Shown: one piece after another, positions 35,211-46,265 of the stretch
Position numbering within the stretch: the stretch's first letter is position 1
How the letters are laid out: every line of letters starts with the position of its first letter
Source of the DNA: Rugalucina vietnamica
Taxonomy: Eukaryota > Mollusca > Bivalvia > Lucinida > Lucinidae
Assembly: GCA_964017185.1 (NCBI GenBank)
Contig: OZ024883.1
Span: 43,330,395-43,394,394, forward strand
DNA length: 64,000 nucleotides
Reading direction: 5' to 3'
Position numbers and translations under genes: made by a program
Notes under the pieces: model-generated
The model's input: only the letters and a program-made list of their open reading frames with translations
What the model was told of the DNA's origin: nothing
Database searches by the model: none

Positions 35211-35247
35211 TATCCAACGTTTCGCCATCTTGGCTTCTTCAGGGATA
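35211..35247 (-). ncRNA. hammerhead-ribozyme-like motif downstream of the Penelope-like element
   Basis: On the minus strand the order is TATCC (stem I), CTGAAGA (core), A, GCC-AAGAT-GGC (stem II and loop), GAAA (core), CGTT, GGATA (stem I partner). The core boxes CUGANGA and GAAA, a 3 bp stem II and a 5 bp stem I are all present. Stem III is essentially absent (CGTT only), as in a minimal or decayed type I motif. Hammerheads are known in the terminal repeats of Penelope-like elements. This one lies ~260 bp downstream of the PLE coding region on the same strand. Confidence 0.5.
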
Positions 35248-37748
35248 TAGTAAACAAATATATGACGTCGCGCACCGTAAAACGCAAAGTGTGACAGCGC
35301 GCCACGTCAGATACGTTGTGAGAAACTAGCGGAAAAATATACAATGTGACAGGGGCAAAAACAGCCCCGTAATTATGAACGCAGCAGTTAAGCAAAATTT
35401 AAAAAAAATCTTATAGAGACAAAACTATTGGATCGTTTGATACAAATGTTCCTATAAAGTCGTTACACAAAAAAAGTAATATTAGGAACAAACAATAGCT
35501 GCCTAACTGCTACTCAACATTGTACAACGATTTGGAATTCATGCCTTTTGGGTACAGTGTATCAAGCTTATGTATCCAATAAGTTTCCTTACACAGGCGA
35601 GTCATTTCATCATTAACAACATCAATTGGAAGGAAACTGAAATCTGCGATAGAATGTGAATCTGAATTGAAATGTGAAGCAACGTTTGATGCATAGCTTT
35701 CACAATCATAATTATTTATGTCAAATCTACGACTATTCATGCGTTTGGAAACTTTTTGGTTAGTTTGACCAACATATTGCATGTTACAACGTTTACATTC
35801 AATCAGATAAATAACATTCTGAGACGTACAGTCAGTTGAAAATCGTAAATTGAACGTGTTCTGAGTACAGTTGCTAGTAAAAACATCCGTGTGGATTATA
35901 TTCTTACAATGGGAGCATCTACGTCTGTCGCATGACTGAGAAAAATGACTTTCTTTATCCTTAAAAGAAGAATGTACTAGAAAATCACGCAAATTCTTTG
36001 GTCTTTTAAAAGCCAAAATAGGCTTATAATCGTGCACATACTTAACGCTACCTTTCTGAGAAAGTTGCAACAAATCCCAATATTTATTTATGATGATGCC
36101 AATATTAGGTAAAGACGGATTATATTCTACCACAAAAGGAATAAGGTTTTTGCAACTGCTCTTCTCAGACGACTGGAGTGCCTGTTCTTGCGACAATGAA
36201 GAGATTTGATCAAGAGCATTATCAACAACATTTGCTGGGTAATTACGCTCAAGAAAACAAATCCCGAAGTTGGGACACACTTTCATCGAACTTATCATCA
36301 TCAGATATTATTCTTCTGTACCGTTTACATTGACTAAATGGAATGCCGTTTTTGCACGATTTAGGGTGACATGAAGAATATTCTACGTATTGGTGAATAT
36401 TTGTGGGTTTTACATAAACCTCAGTCACAAAATCTATATAAATTGTCAGACTTTGAAACAGTTACATCAAGAAAATTTACTTTCTCTGATGAAATAGTAT
36501 ATGTAAATTTGATACTAGGATGAAAAGAATTTAGAGCATCTACAAAACAATGTAAGCTCTCTAGAGAGTGATCCCATACCATAAAAATGTCATCCAAAAA
36601 CCTCAACCATACACTTGGAAGAATGTCTCTACTTGCCAAGAATTGTTGTTCAAGCTTCCCCATAAAAAATGAAGAGTACGCAGGAGCCACGGGACTCCCC
36701 ATGGCGGTGCCCATCTTCTGCATGTAATTCTCTTTATTAAATTGAAAATGGTTGTTTTCCAGAACTAACTCAACTAATTTAAGTATGCTCTCTACCGGCT
36801 AATCATTAGACGTACTAGTGTTATTAAGGAAAAACCTACATGCGTCGAGACCATCTTTATGAGGAATATTAGTGTACATGGATGAAACATCCAACGTGAC
36901 CAAATATGATTTCGCATGCGCTAATTTGGTAGATTTAAGCTTCTGAATAAATTCTGTAGTGTCCTTAACATAAGATGGGAGCGACTGCATGAGCGGTTTT
37001 AAAATATAATCAATATATTTTGAAATGTTGTCAGTACTAGAATTGCATGCAGACACTATGGGGCGACCAGGATAGCCCAACGGTAAATTTTCGTCACGTT
37101 CTTTGTGCTTCTTAGGTAAAATGTAAAACTGTGGAGTCCGTATTTCGGAGGGAAATACATCAAATAAGTCTGATATGTTGGGTGTTTCCTCACTGAGCTC
37201 TTCAATACAGTCCTCTATTCTTGATTTTACTTCTCCTGACGGATCGGATTCAAGTTTTTCATAATATTTACTATTATGAAGCTGCCTCTCGACCTCCGCA
37301 ATATAGTCACATTTTTTCATTATAACAATAGTGCCTGATTTATCGGCCTTTTTAATGATTATAGAATCGTCACGAGCTAAACTTCTGAGCGATGCGAATT
37401 CTGACTTTGATATATTGCTATGGCGACTACTTTTAGGTTGAGTATGCAGGATCTCTTGTGAAATAGCTTCTATATAAAAATCTAAATACTCATCGCGACC
37501 ACTTGGAGGTGTAAATGACGACTGTTTCTTATTGAAAAAAGGAAGATGGAAAAAGTTGTCTTCATTTTCTGATATATTTTTATTTATGTCAGGGTCAAAG
37601 AAAAATTCTTTAAGAAGCATCAGCCGCGTATATTTAAAAAGTTCCTCAGCGATTTTGATATGATCGTGACTTTTAGTTTTCGGACAGAAAGACAATCCTT
37701 TTCCCAATAAAATAAAGTCGTCATCAGACAACCGCCTATCAGACAAGT

Positions 37749-37976
37749 TCAGAACCGTTTTTTTACCCCTTGCAATTTGTTTTGACCTCTTTTTGGCCCT
37801 TTTCCACGCACTTCTGTTTTTGCATCTGATGAATCGCCGTGTCTTGTGTTTTGTTGGACGCTTTTCATCAGTTGTTGGACTGTTGTCAGGACGGTCTGAA
37901 GTGTTTTGTGGAGAGACTCCTGGCTCATCGCTTGCGTAGTTGCCTTCGCCCCGTGTTTTATGGCCTCTTCGTATGA

Positions 37977-37980
<4 letters not shown>
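37749..37980 (-). CDS. overlapping frame at the 5' end of the PLE
   Basis: A second frame starts with ATG right after the poly-A tract (MSYEEAIKHGAKATTQ) and runs 76 codons. It has a Leu/Gln-rich helix (SLHKTLQTVLTTVQQLM) and stops just past an A7 run (37758-37764). A -1 slip on that run would carry it into the main RT frame at TVLNLSDRR. The alternative is that the parallel frame through KHKTRRFIRCKNRSAWKR is the true N-terminus and this is an accidental overlap. Confidence 0.3.

Positions 37981-38025
<45 letters not shown>
37979..38025 (-). repeat. poly-A (minus strand) tract abutting the PLE start
   Basis: 47 consecutive T on the plus strand, immediately upstream of the PLE's first ATG. 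Confidence 0.97.
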
Positions 38026-38028
<3 letters not shown>

Positions 38029-38559
38029 CAGTGTAATCGGCACTTTTTGTCACTTCTATATTCCTGATCACCCCCAATAAGCAGTCCAATTAGAATAATT
38101 ACCCAAAATCTAAGGCTTATCTTACCCATCTTTGTCTTGGCTTTCCTACATGTAAATTTGGGTATGAACATTTGAGGCTAGTCGAGGTCTACATGGTCAT
38201 TGTTGCAAAATGTAACGACCAAAATGACTGGTCGACTATTTAATAGCCCTTAGAAACGTAACATCAGTACCTGATTTGATTTTCACACCCCGATTTTAAG
38301 CTTGGTATTTGGCTCTGACGGCACCAGTTCCTGGCCATTGCTTACTTTTACCTTTAAGAAATGTTGTTATGTTATAACAGCTTAGTACCGGAAAATGTTT
38401 CAAGGCCAACACAAAGTTACATGCACCAGGTCGCGAGATCTAAGGAGCACTCGAGTTTAAAGAAAATATTTTACCAATGACGCAAACGACTGTCTGTAAG
38501 GTTATGGCAACATGATGTGTGGTTATGAAAAGTACAAATCCGAAGGCCATGTGAAGCAT

Positions 38560-38885
38560 TGCACCCCCCAGTAATTTTATATTACTGGTCGTTCCAAGGC
38601 GATACTTCAGTTGTGGTTATATCTGTTTTGTGTTTTGAAGTCGAATTTTTATATATGCTGTTTGAACCTTATGTGCGTTTTTATATTTAAGTTAAGTTCG
38701 AGTGACTGGGTGGCTGCCTATTGGGAAATAGCTAATCACTCGGCTAACAATATGTTTTCTAAGAATAAGTGCCTGATTGTCAAGGTTTTTTTCCACCTCG
38801 ATTTTTGGAGTGGGAATAACTATCTGATTTCGCCTTTCCTGATCATTGCCTACTTGTACCTTTTGATGAAAATGTCTACATTTTC
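38560..38885 (+). repeat. 5'-truncated retroelement 3' end (RT family)
   Basis: Matches the family 3' region: ggtcgttccaaggcgatactt, gtgactgggtggctgcctattgggaaatagct, tgtttt...cctgattgt, gatttttggagtgggaa, ending attgcctacttgtacctttt. Confidence 0.7.
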
Positions 38886-38962
38886 ATAGTACACATCGAT
38901 TAAGTAGAGACAACCAATGCGACTGAGAACAATAAACGCAGATGAAATCAAGATCAATAATT

Positions 38963-39150
<188 letters not shown>

Positions 39151-39369
39151 AAAGCCAATGTTCATCGACAAATACAAGTAAGCCCGTTTCCACGTGTCAA
39201 ACAGTGCAGCCGCCGAGACATATGGTGCAAGAACGCCATTTGAAGGGCGAAAAAGGCGACAAATGTATAGACAGGCAAATACATGTTCGTTATGAGTGTT
39301 TATATTGTCAAGGCTGAAAATTTAAGGTAATTGCCAAGGCTTTGACATGATTATAGCAGACAAACTGTA

Positions 39370-39373
<4 letters not shown>

Positions 39374-39406
<33 letters not shown>
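39374..39406 (+). repeat. poly-A tract
   Basis: 33 A, about 310 bp before the LINE-type ORF1. It could be a retroelement tail or a slippage tract. Confidence 0.95.
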
Positions 39407-39410
<4 letters not shown>

Positions 39411-39717
39411 GGTCATCATGGCGACACGCACAGTAAATATGCAGTGATCAATAAATAAATTTTCGGTGGTTTCTTGGTATAAGAATGATAATTCTTGTGG
39501 ACATCATTTATAACAATGATTCATAAACAGCGCCAGTGATTTGGAATTACTATATTTGTATTAGAAAGTGATTTATGGACACTTAAATAGAAGAAATGCT
39601 GATAACGGTAAATGGTGTGGACATGGTCCGTGAGTAGTGCTGTTGTTGCCTTTATTCTTTGAAACATCTCTGACTAATATCTGACATCTACCGATTCTTA
39701 TTGATATTGCCAGCATC

Positions 39718-40743
39718 TTGATATTGACAATACATAGAAACATGAAGTCTGATGAAGAATCTGCTGAAATTATGGATACAGATTCGTCGAGAAAGAGAAA
39801 GGGGGGCGCCACTGGGGGCAGCCCTACATTGAAAAGGCAAAATTCATGCCCAAATATAAAAGAAAGCTCCCTGACCTCTGCAGTATTAGAGACGAAATAT
39901 GTAAATGTTGGCGATATAATTGTCAAAAGTTTCTCAGACAAGAAGTTTATAGAGAAGATTACCCCTGTCCTTACAGCAATAGTAGCCCCCCTCATTAAGA
40001 CCGCCATTAACGAGGCAGTAGTGAACGCTGTGACAGCCATTGAGAAGGGGACTATTAGTAAAATTAAGACTGAAAATGAAGATCTGAAGAAACAAATAAG
40101 TTCTGTTGAGTCAGTAGTGAAACACCAAGAAACTGAGTTAGAGAATAAGTCTAAAACAATTTCTGAACTACAGGCGAAGTTGGATGCCCTGACGCTTAAA
40201 GTCGACGGCTTAGAGCAGTATGGGCGTCGCACATCAGTTAGACTTATCAATATGAAGATCCCAGCAGGAAAAGACTGTGAGAAATCTGTCCTTGAACTGT
40301 TTAATAACACACTAGGTGTCCCCATCACAGCCGACGAGATAGATCGGTGCCATCCCCTTGGTAACCAGGTGATCGTGAAATTTAGATACTATAAATCTAA
40401 GGCGGCCGTCTTTAAGGCGAAGAGCAAACTTAAAGATCACCCAGACAAAATATTTATGACCGAGGACTTAACAAAAACCAATCACTCCATTGTTCAGAAG
40501 TTGTTACAGCTGAGAAAATCCAAACAAATACATGGATTCTGGACTCAGGATGCAAAAATATACTTAAAAGTGTCCGATGACGACGATACGCCTGTGCGTG
40601 TTAGCAGCTTATCTGACATTAATGCTCTGGCACTGCCCCCGCCTGACCCGCCAGTGGCACCTCCAACTATCCCGCCAGCACCGCCAGTCCCACATGTTGC
40701 ACCGGAGCCAGTCCCCGGGGCCATGGGAGGCTTGGGGAGCTAG
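39718..40743 (+). CDS. LINE ORF1-like protein (coiled coil plus nucleic-acid-binding region), 341 aa
   Basis: An uninterrupted 341-codon frame. Order: charged N-terminus with a basic patch (SSRKRK), then a helical stretch leading into a coiled coil at about 115-165 (EDLKKQISSVESVVKHQ, ELQAKLDALTLKVDGLEQY). A globular part follows at about 166-280 (GRRTSVRLINMKIP, ADEIDRCHPLG, VIVKFRYYKSKAAVF, FMTEDLTKTNHSIV), ending in a Pro-rich tail. Coiled coil followed by an RRM/CTD-like RNA-binding module is the layout of trimeric L1-type ORF1 proteins. It is on the same strand as the LINE ORF2 1.8 kb downstream and may be its first ORF, although that spacing is long and the link is unproven. Alternative ATGs at codons 9 and 19 are equally possible. 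Confidence 0.75.
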   Translation: MILTIHRNMKSDEESAEIMDTDSSRKRKGGATGGSPTLKRQNSCPNIKESSLTSAVLETKYVNVGDIIVKSFSDKKFIEKITPVLTAIVAPLIKTAINEAVVNAVTAIEKGTISKIKTENEDLKKQISSVESVVKHQETELENKSKTISELQAKLDALTLKVDGLEQYGRRTSVRLINMKIPAGKDCEKSVLELFNNTLGVPITADEIDRCHPLGNQVIVKFRYYKSKAAVFKAKSKLKDHPDKIFMTEDLTKTNHSIVQKLLQLRKSKQIHGFWTQDAKIYLKVSDDDDTPVRVSSLSDINALALPPPDPPVAPPTIPPAPPVPHVAPEPVPGAMGGLGS

Positions 40744-42530
40744 CTTAAATGTCATTGGCACCCATAGACGTATCGTTCTGTGTATATAAAGTTCGCGTTT
40801 GCATCCCTTGCTGACCCCCGGTAAACACTTGACTGCATTAAGCTATATTTCTTTGTTCGCGCTGGATCATTTCAAACAGCTATTGGTTAATAGACGGATT
40901 AAACGCTCACTTTTATTTGTGAATGAAATAATTGAGCTGTTGACACAGACATAGGAATTTTCATTGACTCAATTTTACTACTACTATCGTAGTAATAGTT
41001 GTAGTAAAGTAGTAAAATAGTAAAACAGTTCCACGACCTGTCCGTGCAACTATTAGTAATAAATGTGACCTTCCCTTGTTTATATTTACCACTCATATAT
41101 TTTAGAAATAGCAGTTTCAAAGGTTGAACTTATAGATTTTCATAACAGTTGTACAGGAAGGTAAAATATTATAAAACGAACCCACAGGCGAAGAAATTGG
41201 GCGTCATCGGCGCAAAGATACTGTCAGGCTGCTCCTTGCTTCTGTATTGGATTGAACGGTGAAGCCATAGGTTTCTTCCCATATATTTTATCCGCCGAGT
41301 CAGTATTCATACATCTGCATATTTGAGTTCTGACAGGCCGGATGATGAAGCGTGGGTTTCTTGATAGTAAACTATCATTATGCATTTCTCATAATAAGCT
41401 CATTCATAAATCTTGGATAAATTTTGCCTCTGAACTGGCGTGAAATTGCAATTTGTTAGTAAACATGATTAACTTGAAGGGGTTAGAGCATGTGATGGGA
41501 TATCGTTATTTTAGTTTAAGAAATATTCTTCTACATGTACTTACTTCTTTTCCTCTTTTCTTCACTCTAACACTTCACTGTTCTTATATTGAAATTCGTA
41601 ATATGTATAAAAATGAGCCTCGTCGTGAGAAGCTTGTTTTATCACGAAAATACTTGTCATTTGGTTACGATTCATTATTCTATGCATGGGTCCTTGTTTG
41701 CTGAATGGCACTATGGGAGATGAACATCTCCCAGATTTGGGATTACAACGCTTCCTAGCTACCGTGGATCCACGGGTGGAAATTCCAAAATGCGAAATTT
41801 TACCTGACGAGGCTCGTGAAATTTACAAACTATTAAGATTCTTTTTTACTCTCACTACACGTTTACAACTACAAAGTTTAAAACAATTGTTTTATGTAAC
41901 TTTGTACATTCATTATTTCTCTATTGGACATATTTCAAAACAAAAAGGACTAAAACTCTTGTATTAGCTAGAATTAAACGCATGTTTCTTTTACTTTTTT
42001 CAGTGACAAAATAAGTATCTGCATTAATAACTGCCTGTATTTTCCAAGTATTTTGCCGAGAGCAAATAGACACGGTACTGGTTCGCAGAAGTCTACATGG
42101 AAGGTAATTCCCTAACACGTGGCATTAGTGCTGTATGAATGTATATATTTTAATACAAACAATATCGCTTTGATGTTACATGTATGCTGTGACTGCAAAA
42201 TACGCTATTTTGTTTTGACTCTGTTAAAGGCAGTGTCATAATGGTTATGACAGCAACTGTTTCATAACATTTGACGATGTCTCGATGTAAAGTTTCTATA
42301 TTTAAACCACATAAGCACAAGTAACCACTGAGTAAACGATTAAGATTGTAACATGCTGAACATCTATCTTACTTTTTCTTTGTCTATTCTTTATTTTCAT
42401 GCTTGTCCATATACTTATGTGTGCTGTGCTGCTAGTTCTAGGGTCACCGGGAGGATTGTAAGCAGGTTAATAGGAATTGGCTGTTCCTCTCCGCTATATT
42501 TCTATTGTATAAACCAGTTCCTGTTGCCAA
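40744..42530 (+). other. spacer between LINE-type ORF1 and ORF2, no gene seen
   Basis: AT-rich with several short open frames lacking family resemblance. If ORF1 and ORF2 belong to one element this is an unusually long inter-ORF region; otherwise it marks the join of two insertions. Confidence 0.5.
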
Positions 42531-45500
42531 ATGGGTAATTGTTTGATGAGCTATAGAGCGGAGATTGGCCTTTTCTACAACCGATGTCAAAAACTTGGCT
42601 GCGTTTGCAAGGTGAGTTTGTCCATCTTATTTTCGTTCTATTTTATAATACGCGCTATGAAACAATGTAGCCGTCTAATTGACAAAGTTTTAACTTTTTG
42701 TTTTAACAATGTGCATTTTATTGTTATGGCATATACCCTCTTGACATTGTTGCTATTGCTGAGCGGAGATATAGAGAGTAACCCGGGTCCTACTGAAAAT
42801 TGTTTATCCATAATTCATTCAAATATTCGGAGCATTCGAAATAAAATAGAGTTTATCAAAAATCATTTATTAGACTTTGATGTATTATGTTTCACCGAAA
42901 CTCATTTAGACGCAAGTGTAGATTCTTCATCACTTCTTTTATCCAATTTATACGGTACGCCATATCGGAAAGATAGAACTAACCATGGTGGGGGTATCTT
43001 AATATATCTAAATAATAACATTATTAGTCAAAGAATTGCTGACCTGGAAATATACTGGAACGAGAGTATCTGGATTAAGATTAAACAAAAGTCTGAGTCA
43101 TTTCTTCTTGGTGTGTTGTACAGTCCTAAAACATCTGATGCCACTTTTTTCGAGCAACTAAACCGCAATATTGAATCAGCTTTAGACATATCTCAAAATG
43201 TAATAATTGTAGGGGATTTTAATGATGATTTACTAAATGACAACAAACATTATTTAAAGGACGTATTATTAATAAACTCTTTTCGTAATATTATAGAAGA
43301 ACCCACTCGAGACTTTGCACTTCTAGACCCCATATTAATTCCTTCTGAGTATTCTGTCTTAGACAAAGGTGTTGTTGACTTACCTCGAAGTATAAGTGAT
43401 CATAAAGCTACATTTATCACAATACCATTTGAGTATCCAGTATCTACGTCTTATAAGAGACTTGTTTGGCTATACAGCAGAGGCAATTATCAAGAATTAA
43501 GGGATAAAATAGAAACTCACGACTGGACTTTTATAAATGATGCACCTATAGATGATGTTGCCAAAAAATTTGAAGAAGCTTTTCTTGGTCTGGTAAATGA
43601 ATGTATACCCTCAAAATTAGTTACTATCCATACTGACGACAAACCGTGGTATGATTTTACAATTAGAAAACACTCTAGACTTAGGGACAAACTTAGGAAA
43701 CAAGCATTAAAATCTCATAATCCGGCACACTGGCAAGCATATAAATCTGCTCGTAATAAAGTAAATAATCTTAAGAAACATGCCAAGGAACTCTTTTACA
43801 GTAATTTGGAAGATAACTTAACAGATAACATGTCAAACAATAAGCAAGATTTTTGGAAAATTGTCAGGCATTTTGTTAAAGAAAACAAATCTTCTGGTTC
43901 TATCCCACCGCTAGTCATAACTAATGAAAATGATGAAACAAAGATGTATGTAACTGATCATGAGAAAGTAAATTGTTTAAATGAATATTTTACGTCAATT
44001 TCCACAATATCCGAAGAACAACCCGTATTGCCTATTCTGAATCCCAAAACTGAAGCCAAGCTCGATCAAATAGTGATTACTGAACAGGAAGTTATCGATA
44101 TGCTCGAAACACTAAACATACATAAAGCTTCTGGTCCGGACGGTATCAGCAATAGAATGATGAAAAATGTAGCCAAATCCTTAGCTAAACCTTTAGTTAG
44201 TTTATATAATCGTCTGCTAAACCAAAATCACTTCCCCAAAATATATAAATATTCTCATGTAATTCCACTATTCAAAAAAGGTGAGCGTTTTCTACCATCA
44301 AACTATAGGCCAGTAGCACTTCTTAGCAATCTTGGTAAAGGTATGGAACGCATTATTTTTAAAAGAATATTTAACTTTTTATCAGATAATAATCTCTTAT
44401 ATAAATATCAGTCTGGATTTGTTCCTGGTCACTCAACTACTCACCAGTTGATTGACATTTATCATCATATTTGCCAGGCCTTTGATCACAACCAATTCTC
44501 TTGTATGGTTTTCTTAGATATATCAAAAGCTTTTGACCGTGTATGGCATGCTGGCCTCTTATATAAACTCGAGCAACATGGCATTTCAGGTGATTTATTA
44601 AGATGGATTTCTAGCTATCTGTCTGACAGAACACAGAGTGTTGTTTTTAATTCTGTTACTTCTACACCAAAACCTACTTCAGCAGGAGTTCCACAAGGAT
44701 CTGTTCTTGGCCCTCTTTTATTCCTTTTATACGTTAATGATATATCTGAAAACTTACTTAGCTTAACACGACTCTTTGCCGATGATAGCTCGTTATTCTT
44801 CTCTGCCTCAAATATTCGCGATATCGAAGGCATACTTAACCACGATTTGATACTTGTGACTCAGTGGGCGCGAAAGTGGTTGGTTAATTTTAATCCAAAC
44901 AAAACTGAGGCTATGCTTTTTAGATACTTTCAGGAACAGGAATATCCTACATTATTATTCGACAATGTAATTGTTAAATTCGTTTCTCAGCATAAGCACC
45001 TCGGTCTGACTTTTAGTGAAAATATGAGATGGAAATATCACATAGATTCTATTTTAACTAGTGCATCGCGAATGATAGGTATCATGAGAAAACTCAAATA
45101 TATATTTTCACGACGCTCTCTTAATCAAATTTATATTTCATATGTTAGGCCCATCTTAGAGTATTCGTGTATAGTTTGGGATGGCTGCACTGTAGAACAA
45201 CGGGAATCCCTTGAAAAACTCCAAAATGAGGCAGCAAGAATTGTAACTGGACTAACAAAATCTGTTACACTTGAAAGACTGTACCAGGAATGTGGCTGGC
45301 AAAGTCTTCAAGAGCGCCGCACAAATCAGAAAATGAAATTTATGTATAAAGCAGTAAATGGCTTGGTTCCTTCATACATCTCAGATCTTATACCACCAAC
45401 AGTTTCAAATGTATCCAGATATGAATTGAGAAATAGCAATAATATTTCAAGAATCCCGACCACAACTACTGCATTCAGTAAATCTTGCATTCCATCGGCA

Positions 45501-45932
45501 ATTAATGAATGGAACAACTTAGAAGCTTCACTTAGAGAATCTGAAACATTCAACTCCTTCTGCTATACGCTCAAACATAATTCGCAACATAAAGTTCCAA
45601 AGTATTTTATTGACGGAAAAAGAAAGTTTTCTATAATTCATGCTCGACTGAGAAATCTTTGTAGTAATTTAAATTATGACTTGTTTTATAATCACTTAAG
45701 ACCCGATTCCATTTGTGATTGCCTTAGAGATGAAGAAACTGCTGAGCACTACTTTTTTAAATGTGTTCGCTATACAGATCAAAGAATTATCCTATTCCGG
45801 AACACACGTGACTTCCATCCCCTTAGTGTTAGTACTCTCTTACAAGGCAAAGAAACACTATCTGATGAGGATAACTCTCGTCTTTTTCAGTATGTCCAAA
45901 TATACATTCAATCCACCGGCAGATTTACTTGA
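42531..45932 (+). CDS. LINE ORF2: 2A motif, APE endonuclease, reverse transcriptase (1133 aa)
   Basis: An intact 1133-codon frame. The first ~86 residues include a hydrophobic run (AYTLLTLLLLLS) leading straight into the 2A motif GDIESNPGP (residues 79-87). The APE-type endonuclease follows at about 93-310 (IIHSNIRSIRNKIEFI, LCFTETHLD, VGDFNDD, SDHKA). The RT lies at about 530-800 (ASGPDGIS, NYRPVALLSN, FVPGHSTTHQLI, motif A FLDISKAFDRVWH, motif B GVPQGSVLGP, motif C RLFADDSSLF, then KTEAMLF and HLGLTF). A C-terminal Cys/His motif (CDCLRDEETAEHYFFKC) is near 1062. All catalytic motifs are present, so the protein may be active. Motifs place it in the jockey/CR1/L2 group of APE-type non-LTR elements. 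2A at the N-terminus of ORF2 is known for CR1/L2-type elements of invertebrates. A shorter start at Met66 would keep 2A. Confidence 0.93.
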   Translation: MGNCLMSYRAEIGLFYNRCQKLGCVCKVSLSILFSFYFIIRAMKQCSRLIDKVLTFCFNNVHFIVMAYTLLTLLLLLSGDIESNPGPTENCLSIIHSNIRSIRNKIEFIKNHLLDFDVLCFTETHLDASVDSSSLLLSNLYGTPYRKDRTNHGGGILIYLNNNIISQRIADLEIYWNESIWIKIKQKSESFLLGVLYSPKTSDATFFEQLNRNIESALDISQNVIIVGDFNDDLLNDNKHYLKDVLLINSFRNIIEEPTRDFALLDPILIPSEYSVLDKGVVDLPRSISDHKATFITIPFEYPVSTSYKRLVWLYSRGNYQELRDKIETHDWTFINDAPIDDVAKKFEEAFLGLVNECIPSKLVTIHTDDKPWYDFTIRKHSRLRDKLRKQALKSHNPAHWQAYKSARNKVNNLKKHAKELFYSNLEDNLTDNMSNNKQDFWKIVRHFVKENKSSGSIPPLVITNENDETKMYVTDHEKVNCLNEYFTSISTISEEQPVLPILNPKTEAKLDQIVITEQEVIDMLETLNIHKASGPDGISNRMMKNVAKSLAKPLVSLYNRLLNQNHFPKIYKYSHVIPLFKKGERFLPSNYRPVALLSNLGKGMERIIFKRIFNFLSDNNLLYKYQSGFVPGHSTTHQLIDIYHHICQAFDHNQFSCMVFLDISKAFDRVWHAGLLYKLEQHGISGDLLRWISSYLSDRTQSVVFNSVTSTPKPTSAGVPQGSVLGPLLFLLYVNDISENLLSLTRLFADDSSLFFSASNIRDIEGILNHDLILVTQWARKWLVNFNPNKTEAMLFRYFQEQEYPTLLFDNVIVKFVSQHKHLGLTFSENMRWKYHIDSILTSASRMIGIMRKLKYIFSRRSLNQIYISYVRPILEYSCIVWDGCTVEQRESLEKLQNEAARIVTGLTKSVTLERLYQECGWQSLQERRTNQKMKFMYKAVNGLVPSYISDLIPPTVSNVSRYELRNSNNISRIPTTTTAFSKSCIPSAINEWNNLEASLRESETFNSFCYTLKHNSQHKVPKYFIDGKRKFSIIHARLRNLCSNLNYDLFYNHLRPDSICDCLRDEETAEHYFFKCVRYTDQRIILFRNTRDFHPLSVSTLLQGKETLSDEDNSRLFQYVQIYIQSTGRFT
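42765..42791 (+). promoter_or_regulatory. 2A ribosome-skipping motif (GDIESNPG/P)
   Basis: In frame in ORF2 and matching the consensus D(V/I)ExNPG-P. Skipping would release an N-terminal peptide of up to 86 residues and start the endonuclease-RT with Pro87. The upstream hydrophobic run resembles a signal sequence, as reported for other 2A-bearing non-LTR elements. Confidence 0.85.
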
Positions 45933-46088
45933 GCACATATACACTAAATAAATATTTGACCAATCTCACTTGTTTAACTTTGACATCTATCTTTTTCAGG
46001 TACAATCAACGCAAGTCAAGTCACTTAACAAGCCACCCGCGTTACCCTGACGAGCGACACAGCACATAGACTTTCACTGGACAACTTC

Positions 46089-46265
46089 TTTATCTTATCT
46101 TATCTTATCTTATCTTGTCTTATCTTATCTTATCTTATCTTATCTTATCTTATCTTATCTTATCTTATCTTATCTTATCTTATCTTCTTATCTTATCTTA
46201 TCTTATCTTATCTTATCTTATCTTATCTTCTTATCCTATCCTATCCTATCCTATCCTATCCTATA
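46089..46265. repeat. (TTATC)n to (CTATC)n pentanucleotide repeat in the LINE 3' region
   Basis: About 33 pentamers, mostly ttatc with a late switch to ctatc. After it comes a stretch ending gttatgcaataaatag, plausibly the polyadenylation signal of the element. Confidence 0.95.

Larger units (their letters stand above)
35510..38043 (-). pseudogene. Penelope-like element (RT plus GIY-YIG endonuclease), decayed
   Basis: The N-terminal part (from about 37980) is basic and contains TVLNLSDRRLSDDDF, the usual PLE lead-in. RT motifs follow: PKKHK, GRPIVSACNSST, SYVKDTTEFI, motif A TLDVSSMYTNIPH, then GTAMGSPVAPAYSS and the catalytic WLRFLDDIFMVW. The C-terminal part has a Cys-rich CDRRRCSHC and the GIY-YIG-type core NVIYLIECKRCNMQYVGQT. 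The frame is broken three times: an in-frame TAG at 36799-36801 between the motif A and motif B regions, a frameshift near 36430, and a one-base insertion in a T run near 36255. RT and endonuclease residues are otherwise kept, so the damage looks fairly recent. Transcription would be minus strand. In retrotransposition PLE RT primes on DNA cut by the GIY-YIG domain. Confidence 0.9.

Noticed and set aside
41627-41665. A further GAGCCGCC-family MITE end (gagcctcgtcgtgagaa)
   Set aside because: Only one terminus resembles the family; no internal modules or second end follow.
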